A stretch of 64,000 bases of DNA from Acidobacteriota bacterium (lineage in GTDB: Bacteria > Acidobacteriota > Terriglobia > Acidiferrales > UBA7541). The stretch covers positions 62,001-126,000 of the forward strand of contig QHZD01000017.1 in NCBI GenBank assembly GCA_003225315.1, written 5' to 3'. Shown one piece after another: positions 49,063 through 57,072 of the stretch; within the stretch, counting starts at the first letter, position 1, and every line of letters starts with the position of its first letter. The position numbers were made by a program, and so were the translations under genes. The notes under the pieces were generated by a model. That model was given only the letters and a program-made list of their open reading frames with translations, was not told where the DNA came from and searched no databases.

Positions 49063-51678
49063 ATGACACTTTTACCGCGGCTGAGAATGTATCCCCGAAA
49101 GCAACTGGATATCCGGTGGCGCGATCTTGCGTGCGCGGCGTTTCACTGTGTTTTCCGCAGGAGCATTCGCGCCAAAGAAGCCGAGGTCGAAGGCATGTTT
49201 GCTCCGGGTTATCCAGTGCTTTCAGCGTTCACGGTTCGAACCGGGTTCGATCTGCTTCTGGGTGCGCTGGAGTTCCCGGCGGGCAGCGAAATCCTCATGA
49301 CCGCGCTGACGATCCCCGAAATGGTGAACATCGCGAAGCACCATGGGTTGGTTCCGATTCCTCTGGATATCGAAAGCGGCACGATGGGGCCAGAAATTTC
49401 AACGATCGAATTGGCGATTACGGAGCGGACCCGAGCGATTGTGGTGGCGCACCTTTTTGGCACGCGTGTGCCGATGGGACCGGTGATCGAATTGGCGAAA
49501 AAGCGCGGCCTTGTGATGATTGAAGACTGCGCGCAGGCGTTTACGGGACCGGACTACACGGGACATCCCGAGACGAATGTGGCGATGTTCAGCTTCGGTT
49601 CGATTAAGACGATGACAGCCCTGGGAGGGGCTCTTTTGCGCGTAAAGGATGCAGATTTGCTGCGCAAAATGCGGACGATCCAACGGACGCTTCCGATGCA
49701 GACGCGGAAAGAATTTGCAGGCGTCGTGCTGACGCATGCGATCCTGAAACTGTTTACGCTGCCGCTGATGTTTGGGCTGTTCTATCGCGGATGCCAAATT
49801 CTCGGAGCGGATTTCGAGAGCGTCATCGCAAAAATGCGAGGATTGGATGAGAAGGATTGGCTGAAGGAGATCCAGTGGCAGTGTTCCTACCCGATGTTGG
49901 CCCTGCTGGCATACCGGCTGCGGAGGTTCGACGCGGCGCGGCTGAAGCAGCGAATCTCGGCGGGCGAGGAGTTTGCGAAATCGCTGCCGCGGGAGGTTTC
50001 GTATCCCGGTAATCGCGCGGAGTTTCATAGTTTTTGGATCTTTCCGATTCTGGCGGAAGCGCGGGAGCGGTTAATGGACGAACTGCACCGGCGGGGATTC
50101 GACGGTACCGCAGCCGGTTCAGCGCTAGCGGTCATCGAGCCGCCGGTCGGGAGCGAGAATCGGGAGCCTGTAAAGACGCGGGAGATTTACCGACAACTGC
50201 TCTACCTGCCGGTGGATCCGAAAGTTCCGCCGCGGGAACGCCAGCGCCTGAGCAATGCGATTGGAGAGATCCTCAAAGAGTCCTCGCACCTGCGGTTGAC
50301 GGATGCGCGGCGCGTATATTCTGCCGTTGCGCGAACAATTGAAGTGCCGAGGAGCGTTGCGGACATCCGGAGCGCCCTGCAACGCGCGCGACGTGACGGC
50401 GTGCCCATTTGCATGATGGGAACCGGCCACAACCTGGGCGGACACGCTTTTGTGAACGGCGCAATGGTTCTGGACATGCGGCAATTCAACCGCGTGCTTT
50501 CCATTGAAGCGGAACAGAAGCGCATCACCGTGGAAAGTGGAATTACTTGGGACAAGATCCAGGAGGCGGTGAGCCCAGCGCGCCTGGCGTTAAAATCCAT
50601 GCAATCTGACAACATTTTTACCGTGGGAGGCTCGCTCGCGGCCAATGCTCATGGGCGTGACACGCGCTTCCCCGCCTTGGTCGACAGCGTGCTTGGATTC
50701 CGGATCCTGCTGGCGGACGGATCGGTGAAGTCCGTAAGCAGAATGGAGAATCCGGACCTGTTCCGGAACGCGATCGGCGGGTACGGGTTGTTCGGAATCA
50801 TCCTCGATGTAGACCTGGAGCTCGTGGAAGATTGTGTCTACGAGCAAAGTTCTGCCGTCATTCCGTTGAGTGGCTTGGTTGAATATCTTGAAATCGACGT
50901 CCGCGCGAATCCTCTGACCGAGCTTTTTCTGGCGCGGCCGTCGATTTCGCGGGCAAGTTTTCTAAACGACACGATCGTGACGGTGTGGCGAAGGACGGAG
51001 CGAACTCGCAAAGGGATTTTCCAATTGGACCATGAACGCAACGTGGCGCGCGACGGCTTCTTATTCGGATTATCGCGTAAATACGAATGGGGCAAAACGC
51101 TCCGGTGGCATGCGGAAAAATTCATTGCCGGGGGCGCATCGCGGAAAACGATGGTGTCGAGAAATAATGCCATGCGGCCGCCGGTGTCATCGGTGAAGAT
51201 GCTGGAGCATAATTCGCGGGAAGATGCGGATGTGATCCAGGAATTCTTCATTCCAATTCCGCAATTCATGACTTTCACGGACGGCATGCGGCGAATCCTG
51301 CTGGAAGACGGAACCAATCTCCTCGGAGTGACGCTGCGGTATGTGAAGGCCAACAACGAAACCGCCCTTTCGTATGCGCCGAAAGAAGACGCGATAGCGG
51401 TGATTCTTTACTTTAACGAAGTGTGTTCGATGGAGGGCCGCGCCAAGGGAGATGAGCTGATCAAACGGCTGAACCACCTGACCCTGGAAAACGAAGGAAC
51501 GTCTTATTTGACCTACCTACGGGACGTTGACAAAGATAGCTTGAGGCAAGCCTATCGTGGGATTGACGCGTTTTTTCAGAAGAAGAATGCCGTTGACCCG
51601 GAGGGCCGCTTTACCAGCAGATTTTTTGAAATGCATGGAAAGCGGGAATTGGCGAGGGCAGCCGCAAGCAGAAGGTGA
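49063..51678 (+). CDS. DegT-family aminotransferase fused to an FAD-binding oxidoreductase
   Basis: 871 residues from the ATG at 49063; a longer frame to 48982 lacks start signals. Residues about 15-400 are a DegT/DnrJ/EryC1 PLP fold (LMTALTIPEMVNIAK, MIEDCAQAFTGPDY, MFSFGSIKTMTALGG with the likely PLP Lys at 182). Residues about 415-855 are a PCMH-type FAD oxidoreductase (MMGTGHNLGGHAFVNG, TVGGSLAANAHGRDT, LFRNAIGGYGLFGIILDVD), akin to DprE1 and sugar-alcohol oxidases. A linked oxidation-transamination of a sugar or polyol is a natural idea but not proven. It lies 153 nt before the lptFG fusion, suggesting envelope glycan/lipid chemistry. Confidence 0.85.
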   Translation: MTLLPRLRMYPRKQLDIRWRDLACAAFHCVFRRSIRAKEAEVEGMFAPGYPVLSAFTVRTGFDLLLGALEFPAGSEILMTALTIPEMVNIAKHHGLVPIPLDIESGTMGPEISTIELAITERTRAIVVAHLFGTRVPMGPVIELAKKRGLVMIEDCAQAFTGPDYTGHPETNVAMFSFGSIKTMTALGGALLRVKDADLLRKMRTIQRTLPMQTRKEFAGVVLTHAILKLFTLPLMFGLFYRGCQILGADFESVIAKMRGLDEKDWLKEIQWQCSYPMLALLAYRLRRFDAARLKQRISAGEEFAKSLPREVSYPGNRAEFHSFWIFPILAEARERLMDELHRRGFDGTAAGSALAVIEPPVGSENREPVKTREIYRQLLYLPVDPKVPPRERQRLSNAIGEILKESSHLRLTDARRVYSAVARTIEVPRSVADIRSALQRARRDGVPICMMGTGHNLGGHAFVNGAMVLDMRQFNRVLSIEAEQKRITVESGITWDKIQEAVSPARLALKSMQSDNIFTVGGSLAANAHGRDTRFPALVDSVLGFRILLADGSVKSVSRMENPDLFRNAIGGYGLFGIILDVDLELVEDCVYEQSSAVIPLSGLVEYLEIDVRANPLTELFLARPSISRASFLNDTIVTVWRRTERTRKGIFQLDHERNVARDGFLFGLSRKYEWGKTLRWHAEKFIAGGASRKTMVSRNNAMRPPVSSVKMLEHNSREDADVIQEFFIPIPQFMTFTDGMRRILLEDGTNLLGVTLRYVKANNETALSYAPKEDAIAVILYFNEVCSMEGRAKGDELIKRLNHLTLENEGTSYLTYLRDVDKDSLRQAYRGIDAFFQKKNAVDPEGRFTSRFFEMHGKRELARAAASRR

Positions 51679-51830
51679 AAGAAGCGCGGGCACCGCGAAG
51701 CTGTGGCCCCTACCACGCGGCCCAGGCTCGAGAGCCTACAGACAGCGGCTGCGGGCATTCACCAGTCAGACGCAGAACGTCGCCGCAAAGCGAACCCTGG
51801 TGCGACCGTGTTACACTCACCGTTCGCGTC

Positions 51831-54161
51831 ATGCGCATCCTGGACCGGTATATCGTCCGCGAAGTTTTCCGTCACGCACTCCTTGGACTCGTCGTCTTCA
51901 CCTTCGTTTTTTTCGTGCCAAAACTGGTGCAGTTGATGGAGCTTTTTGTGCGCCACAGCGGCTCCGGCGTACAGGTTCTGACGCTCTTTCTGTGCATCTT
52001 TCCGGCAGTGCTCGTGTTCACCGTGCCGATGGCTACGCTAATCGGCGCGCTGCTGGGGCTCGGGCGAATGTCCGCGGATAGCGAGATCATCGCGCTTACG
52101 GCGCTCGGCATCGGCCGTCGCCGGATTCTGCGCCCTGTTGGTGTGCTGGCGCTTACCGGCGCGGTCGTAACTCTGATCATGACAACCTGGCTGGGGCCGC
52201 TGGCGCTGCGGACGTTCCGTTCGCTACAAGCTGACTTGATCAGTTCCCAGATTTCCTTCCAGTTGCAGCCGCGGGTATTCGATGAACGCTTTCCACGCAT
52301 GGTTCTTTACGTCAACGATGTGACTGCGGCGGGCACGCAATGGCACGGCGTGTTCCTCGCGCAGACTGGAGCAGAGGGCGGTTCAAGCGTAACTCTGGCG
52401 GAGAAAGCTATTGTGATTGCCGAGCCGAAGCAGGGCAAGTTAGAGCTTCATCTGCAGGGCGGTACCACGCACGAATTCTCCCGCGTGGATGCCGACCATT
52501 ACTCGGTGACGGCGTTTGGACAAAGCGACTGGCCGATTGAGTTCAGCGGCCTGACAGCCGCCGAGCCACGGCAGCTCAACAATCCCGAACGCTCGATTCG
52601 CGACCTTTATAACGATCACGGCCCAGGCTGGCGCGAAGCGCGCGTGGAACTTCACCGCCGGTTTGCATTTCCGATTGCTTGCCTGGCCTTCGCGTTGATT
52701 GCCGTACCGCTCGGCGCACAACCGCGGCGCGGAGGCCGGGCGGCGGGTTCGTTGCTCGCGATAATTTTGATTTCTTCCTATTACTTGTTATCGGGATTGG
52801 GGGCGAACCTCGCGCGGGAAGGCAAGCTGACTCCGGCTGCGGGAATCTGGATTGCAAATGTATTTCTTATCGCACTAGGGCTGGCACTTTTGCCACGTAT
52901 GGAGCAATTTAGAGGCGAAGGCCAGTGGATGCGGCCGATCGCCTACTTCAAATCCATAAAGCGTTTGCTGCGCCGCCGCAGAGCGCAAGCCCGCGCAAGG
53001 GCCGCCACGGCAAACGGAGTGAATGGCGAACGCGTATCGCAGGAAATCTTGACGCGGTCCAGCGGAAGCTTTCCGCAATTGATCGATATCTACGTCTTGC
53101 GGCGGTTCCTTTATTATTTCGCGCTCCTGATGGCTACGTTCGTTTTTCTGTTTGAGACATTCACGTTCTTCGAGCTGCTGGACGACATAGCCCGCCATCG
53201 CGTCCCTTTTTTGATTGTGGTCGATTATTTCCGCTACCTTGCTCCTTATCTGCTCTACCAGCTCGCGCCCCTGGGCGCGCTGGTGGCCGTTCTCGTGACG
53301 CTGGGGATCATGAGCAAGAACAATGAAATCGTGGCCATCAAAGCCAGCGGGATTAGCATGTACCGGCTGGCTGCGCCCCTGCTCCTTGCCGGTTTGGCGC
53401 TAGCCGTGACTATGATCGCGCTCGACGACACGTATCTGCCTTATGCAAACCAGCGGCAGGACGCGCTTCATAATCTGATCAAAGGCCGCCCGCCGCAGAC
53501 GTACACTCATCCGCAGCGCTGGATTTTCGGAGAGAGCTCGAAGATTTATAACTACGATCTCTTCGACCCCACGCAGAACCTCTTTGGCGGACTCACGGTG
53601 CTTGAACTCGATCCGGCTAGCTTTCAGGTGCGTCGGCGCGTCTTTGCCGCGCGCGCGCGATGGTCGGAGACGCAGAAAGTTTGGATCCTCGAAGGGAGCT
53701 GGGTACGGGATTTTGCTGATGGCTCGATCGTCCGCTACGAGCACTTGCCCCCGGTTACTTCGCTGCCGGAGCTCACCGAGCCGCCCAGTTACTTCAACCG
53801 CGAAGTCAAACAGGCTTTCCAGATGAGCTGGCGGGAACTGCGGAGTTACATTGAGGGACTGCATCGGGCGGGATTCGACGTCGCGACCTTGACGGTGCAA
53901 TGGCACAAGAAGATAGGCTATCCGCTGATGGCGCCTGTGAGCATGCTGCTGGCGATGCCCTTCGCCTTCTTGGTCGGAACGCGCGGTGCGCTCGGCGGTG
54001 TGGCTCTGGGGGTGGGGATCGGAGTTGCCTATTGGGCGATCGCGGCGCTGCTGGAAACCATGGGTGCCGTAGGGCAGCTTCCGCCATTTTTGGCAGGATG
54101 GTCGCCGGACATCATTTTCTTTTTCCTAGGCATGTACTTTTTTTTCAAAATGCCGACGTAA
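51831..54161 (+). CDS. LptF-LptG fused lipopolysaccharide export permease
   Basis: 776 residues, about twice a normal LptF or LptG. Residues 1-385 form one YjgP/YjgQ unit (MRILDRYIVREVFRHALLGL, ATLIGALLGLGRMSADSEII, LHRRFAFPIACLAFALIAVP). After a basic linker (RRRRAQARARAATANG) a second complete unit starts near 415 (IDIYVLRRFLYYFALLMATF, LVTLGIMSKNNEIVAIKASG) and ends with three helices. Each half has six membrane helices and a periplasmic beta-jellyroll. With an LptB ATPase encoded elsewhere it should extract LPS from the inner membrane. The ATG has no good Shine-Dalgarno. Confidence 0.88.
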   Translation: MRILDRYIVREVFRHALLGLVVFTFVFFVPKLVQLMELFVRHSGSGVQVLTLFLCIFPAVLVFTVPMATLIGALLGLGRMSADSEIIALTALGIGRRRILRPVGVLALTGAVVTLIMTTWLGPLALRTFRSLQADLISSQISFQLQPRVFDERFPRMVLYVNDVTAAGTQWHGVFLAQTGAEGGSSVTLAEKAIVIAEPKQGKLELHLQGGTTHEFSRVDADHYSVTAFGQSDWPIEFSGLTAAEPRQLNNPERSIRDLYNDHGPGWREARVELHRRFAFPIACLAFALIAVPLGAQPRRGGRAAGSLLAIILISSYYLLSGLGANLAREGKLTPAAGIWIANVFLIALGLALLPRMEQFRGEGQWMRPIAYFKSIKRLLRRRRAQARARAATANGVNGERVSQEILTRSSGSFPQLIDIYVLRRFLYYFALLMATFVFLFETFTFFELLDDIARHRVPFLIVVDYFRYLAPYLLYQLAPLGALVAVLVTLGIMSKNNEIVAIKASGISMYRLAAPLLLAGLALAVTMIALDDTYLPYANQRQDALHNLIKGRPPQTYTHPQRWIFGESSKIYNYDLFDPTQNLFGGLTVLELDPASFQVRRRVFAARARWSETQKVWILEGSWVRDFADGSIVRYEHLPPVTSLPELTEPPSYFNREVKQAFQMSWRELRSYIEGLHRAGFDVATLTVQWHKKIGYPLMAPVSMLLAMPFAFLVGTRGALGGVALGVGIGVAYWAIAALLETMGAVGQLPPFLAGWSPDIIFFFLGMYFFFKMPT

Positions 54162-54211
54162 AAAAGTCGCGGCGAGCAGCGTTTTGCAAAATGTCTGCGC
54201 GCCGACGACTT
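54160..54211 (-). terminator. Terminator of the PPDK gene
   Basis: On the minus strand AAGTCG-GGCG-GCAG type arms pair across a TTTTGCAAAA-containing loop and are followed by six T (plus-strand A run 54160-54165). It lies 42 nt past the PPDK stop and touches the lptFG stop codon. Confidence 0.7.
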
Positions 54212-54226
54212 CAAGTACTACTTTCG
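54210..54226. promoter_or_regulatory. Imperfect TTCAAGTNNNACTTGAA palindrome
   Basis: TTCAAGTACTACTTTCG carries the core AAGTA-C-TACTT, in the convergent gap between lptFG and PPDK. It matches 11 of 14 fixed positions of the perfect site at 57052-57068. Confidence 0.25.
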
Positions 54227-54252
54227 ATCGCGCTCCGCCAAAGTTTCCTTCC

Positions 54253-56949
54253 CTATTTCCGCTTCTTTTTGCGTGATTCCTTTTCTTCAACTATTACTTG
54301 AGCTGCGGCCAGACGCGCAATGGGCACGCGAAACGGAGAAGCGCTGACGTAGTCCATGCCAACTTGGTGACAAAACTTTACGCTGTCCGCGTCGCCGCCA
54401 TGTTCGCCACAGATCCCGATCTTGAGCTTAGGACGAGTTCTGCGGCCGTGTTCGATGCCCCAGCGCATCAGCATCCCGACGCCCTTAGTATCGAGGGTTT
54501 GGAAGGGATCCGCGGCAAAAACACCGGCTTTCTTCTCGTCCACGTAGTCCGGCAGGAAGCGCCCAGCGTCGTCGCGGGAGAGCCCCATCGTGGTTTGCGT
54601 CAGGTCGTTGGTGCCGAAGGAGAAAAATTCCGCTACTTCAGCGATTTCTCCGGCCATCAACGCCGCCCGAGGCAACTCAATCATCGTCCCCACGAGATAA
54701 TTCAGTTTCACGCCGGACTTCTTGATCAAATCTTCAGCAACGCGCCGCGTGGCTTGTTCGAGTATAGAGAGTTCCTTACGGTCCAAAGTGAGTGGATGCA
54801 TGATCTCAGGTAATACTTTAATTCCTGATTTTTGGCATTCGATGGCTGCTTCGATGATCGCGCGCACTTGCATCTCGAGGATTTCGGGATAAGTGATCGC
54901 CAGGCGGCAGCCACGATGGCCCAGCATGGGGTTGGCTTCGTGCAATTGCTCGACGCGACGGGCGACGACCTCGACATCGATCTTCAAATCGCGCGCAAGC
55001 TCTTCCTGTTTGACGCGTTCGTGCGGAACAAATTCGTGGAGCGGGGGGTCAATCAGTCGGATCGTGACTGGAAAGCCGTCCATGGCTTTGAAGATGCCAA
55101 TGAAATCGCGGCGTTGGAACGGCAGCAACTTGTCGAGGGCCTTGACGCGTGCTTCCCTGTTGTCGGCCAGGATCATTTCCTGGATAGCGCGCTGGCGCTC
55201 ATGGCTTCTCTCCGGCTGCTCGAAGTCGGTAAAGAACATGTGCTCCGTTCGGCACAGGCCGATACCCTCCGCGCCGAACTCGATGGCTTTGCGCGCGTCT
55301 TGCGGAGTGTCAACGTTCGTACGGACGCGCAGACGCCGCGTTTCATCGGCCCACTTCATTAGTGTTTCGTAGGACTTTGGAAGCTGTGGGACGACCAGCG
55401 GCATCGCTTCGGTGTAGACCACTCCTTCGCTGCCATCGAGTGTGATCCATTCGCCTTCCTTCACAACTCTGCCGTTGGTGGACATCGCTAGCGCTTTGTA
55501 GTCGATGTTCAGTTTTTCCGCGCCGACCACGCAGCACTTGCCCCAGCCGCGCGCGACAACCGCGGCGTGACTGGTCTTGCCACCAGTTGCCGTAAGAATC
55601 CCTTGCGCCACGGCCATGCCGCCTACGTCTTCAGGACTGGTCTCCCGACGCACCAGGATCACTTTCTCGCCGCGCTCGGCCCACTCTTCCGCCCGTTGCG
55701 CCGAGAAGACAACTTTGCCAACCGCAGCGCCGGGAACCGCATTGATACCGGTCGCCAGGACTTTCGACGCCAGGGACTTCCTGTCCACTTTGACATCGAT
55801 CACCGGATAGAAGAGGCGCTCGATATCTTCCGGCTTGATGCGCAGAATGGCTTCTTCTTTGGTGATGAGCTTCTCGTTAGCCATGTCTACCGCGATGCGG
55901 AACGCGGCGGCGGGCGTGCGTTTGCCGGTGCGTGTCTGCAGCATGTAGAGCTTCCCGTCCTCGACAGTGAACTCCATATCCTGCATGTCGCGATAGTGCT
56001 TCTCAAGCTTTACTCGAACTTTCTCGAGCTGCCCATAAACCTTGGGCATGGTCTTCTGCATTTCGCGCAAAGGCATGGGAGTTCGAATGCCAGCGACAAC
56101 GTCTTCGCCCTGAGCGTTCACCAGGTAATCGCCATAGAAGATTTTCTCGCCGGAACTAGGGTCGCGCGTAAAGCAGACGCCCGTGCCGGAAGTATCGCCG
56201 GTATTCCCGAAGACCATTTGCACGACGTTGACGGCCGTACCGAGGAGACCGGTGATTTTCTCCACGCGCCGGTACGTGACTGCCTTCTCCGCCATCCAGG
56301 AACCGAAGACCGCACCGATTGCTCCCCACAGTTGGTCGATCGGATCGTCCGGGAAATCCTTCCCTGATTCTTCGCGGAAGTAGGCCTTGTATTCCACGAC
56401 GAGCTCTCTCCAACCGCTTGCAGGCACTGCGGTATCTTCCTTGACGCCCAGCCGGTCTTTTAGCGCACGCAGGCGGTGTTCGAGATCTTCCTTTGACATG
56501 CCCATGACAACAGTCGAATACATCTGCACGAAGCGCCGGTAAGCGTCATAAGCGAAACGTTCGTTCCTGGTTGTGGAGGCGAGGCCTGCGACAGACCGGT
56601 CGTTCAGCCCGAGGTTGAGAATCGTCTCCATCATTCCAGGCATGGAGCGGGCAGAACCGGAACGAACGCTCACTAAGAGTGGATTCTTCGGGTCACCGAG
56701 CTTCTTTTTTGTCGTGCGTTCGAGCTTGGCGACGTTATCGGCGACTTGTTTTTTCAATTCCTGAGGATGCTTCTTGCCGTTATTGTCAAAGTAATCGCAG
56801 GCTTCCGTGGAGATGGTAAAGCCCGCGGGGACCGGCAACCCGATCTTCGTCATCTCGGCAAGACCTGCGCCTTTGCCGCCGAGCAGGTCGCGCCAGGTTC
56901 CATCACCTTCCGCTTTGCCAGCACCGAAAAAATACACCCATTTTTTCAC
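54253..56949 (-). CDS. ppdK: Pyruvate, phosphate dikinase
   Basis: 898 residues from the GTG at 56949 (GAGG 7 nt upstream); the longer frame begins in the promoter region. The ATP-grasp domain opens DLLGGKGAGLAEMTKIG, the phosphohistidine swivel domain has GGKTSHAAVVARGWGKC, and the PEP/pyruvate barrel ends GICGEHGGDADSVKFC with the catalytic Cys. It interconverts pyruvate + ATP + Pi and PEP + AMP + PPi, for gluconeogenesis or reversible glycolysis. The basic tail EEKESRKKKRK is non-conserved. No regulatory PDRP gene is nearby. Confidence 0.95.
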   Translation of the reverse strand: MKKWVYFFGAGKAEGDGTWRDLLGGKGAGLAEMTKIGLPVPAGFTISTEACDYFDNNGKKHPQELKKQVADNVAKLERTTKKKLGDPKNPLLVSVRSGSARSMPGMMETILNLGLNDRSVAGLASTTRNERFAYDAYRRFVQMYSTVVMGMSKEDLEHRLRALKDRLGVKEDTAVPASGWRELVVEYKAYFREESGKDFPDDPIDQLWGAIGAVFGSWMAEKAVTYRRVEKITGLLGTAVNVVQMVFGNTGDTSGTGVCFTRDPSSGEKIFYGDYLVNAQGEDVVAGIRTPMPLREMQKTMPKVYGQLEKVRVKLEKHYRDMQDMEFTVEDGKLYMLQTRTGKRTPAAAFRIAVDMANEKLITKEEAILRIKPEDIERLFYPVIDVKVDRKSLASKVLATGINAVPGAAVGKVVFSAQRAEEWAERGEKVILVRRETSPEDVGGMAVAQGILTATGGKTSHAAVVARGWGKCCVVGAEKLNIDYKALAMSTNGRVVKEGEWITLDGSEGVVYTEAMPLVVPQLPKSYETLMKWADETRRLRVRTNVDTPQDARKAIEFGAEGIGLCRTEHMFFTDFEQPERSHERQRAIQEMILADNREARVKALDKLLPFQRRDFIGIFKAMDGFPVTIRLIDPPLHEFVPHERVKQEELARDLKIDVEVVARRVEQLHEANPMLGHRGCRLAITYPEILEMQVRAIIEAAIECQKSGIKVLPEIMHPLTLDRKELSILEQATRRVAEDLIKKSGVKLNYLVGTMIELPRAALMAGEIAEVAEFFSFGTNDLTQTTMGLSRDDAGRFLPDYVDEKKAGVFAADPFQTLDTKGVGMLMRWGIEHGRRTRPKLKIGICGEHGGDADSVKFCHQVGMDYVSASPFRVPIARLAAAQVIVEEKESRKKKRK

Positions 56950-57020
56950 TGTACGCCTCGCTGTCCATAATTGGAGTTGTGGAACGCTCGCTGCTAGCGT
57001 CATTCCGCAGCGGCGGCCGG

Positions 57021-57041
57021 AAAAATTGTCGGCACGCCGAC
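57021..57041 (-). terminator. Possible terminator of glyS
   Basis: GTCGG-CACG-CCGAC forms a 5-bp stem followed on the minus strand by AATTTTT, 32 nt past the glyS stop. The short stem makes it weak. The same palindrome type recurs at 58934, 59937 and 60901. Confidence 0.4.
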
Positions 57042-57051
57042 TTTTACTTAA

Positions 57052-57068
57052 TTCAAGTGATACTTGAA
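57052..57068. promoter_or_regulatory. Perfect 17-bp palindrome upstream of PPDK
   Basis: TTCAAGT-GAT-ACTTGAA is a perfect inverted repeat lying about 105-120 bp upstream of the PPDK start codon. Its form fits a dimeric repressor site. Related imperfect copies are at 46426, 54210, 54286, 60135 and 61934. Confidence 0.45.
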
Positions 57069-57072
57069 ATTG

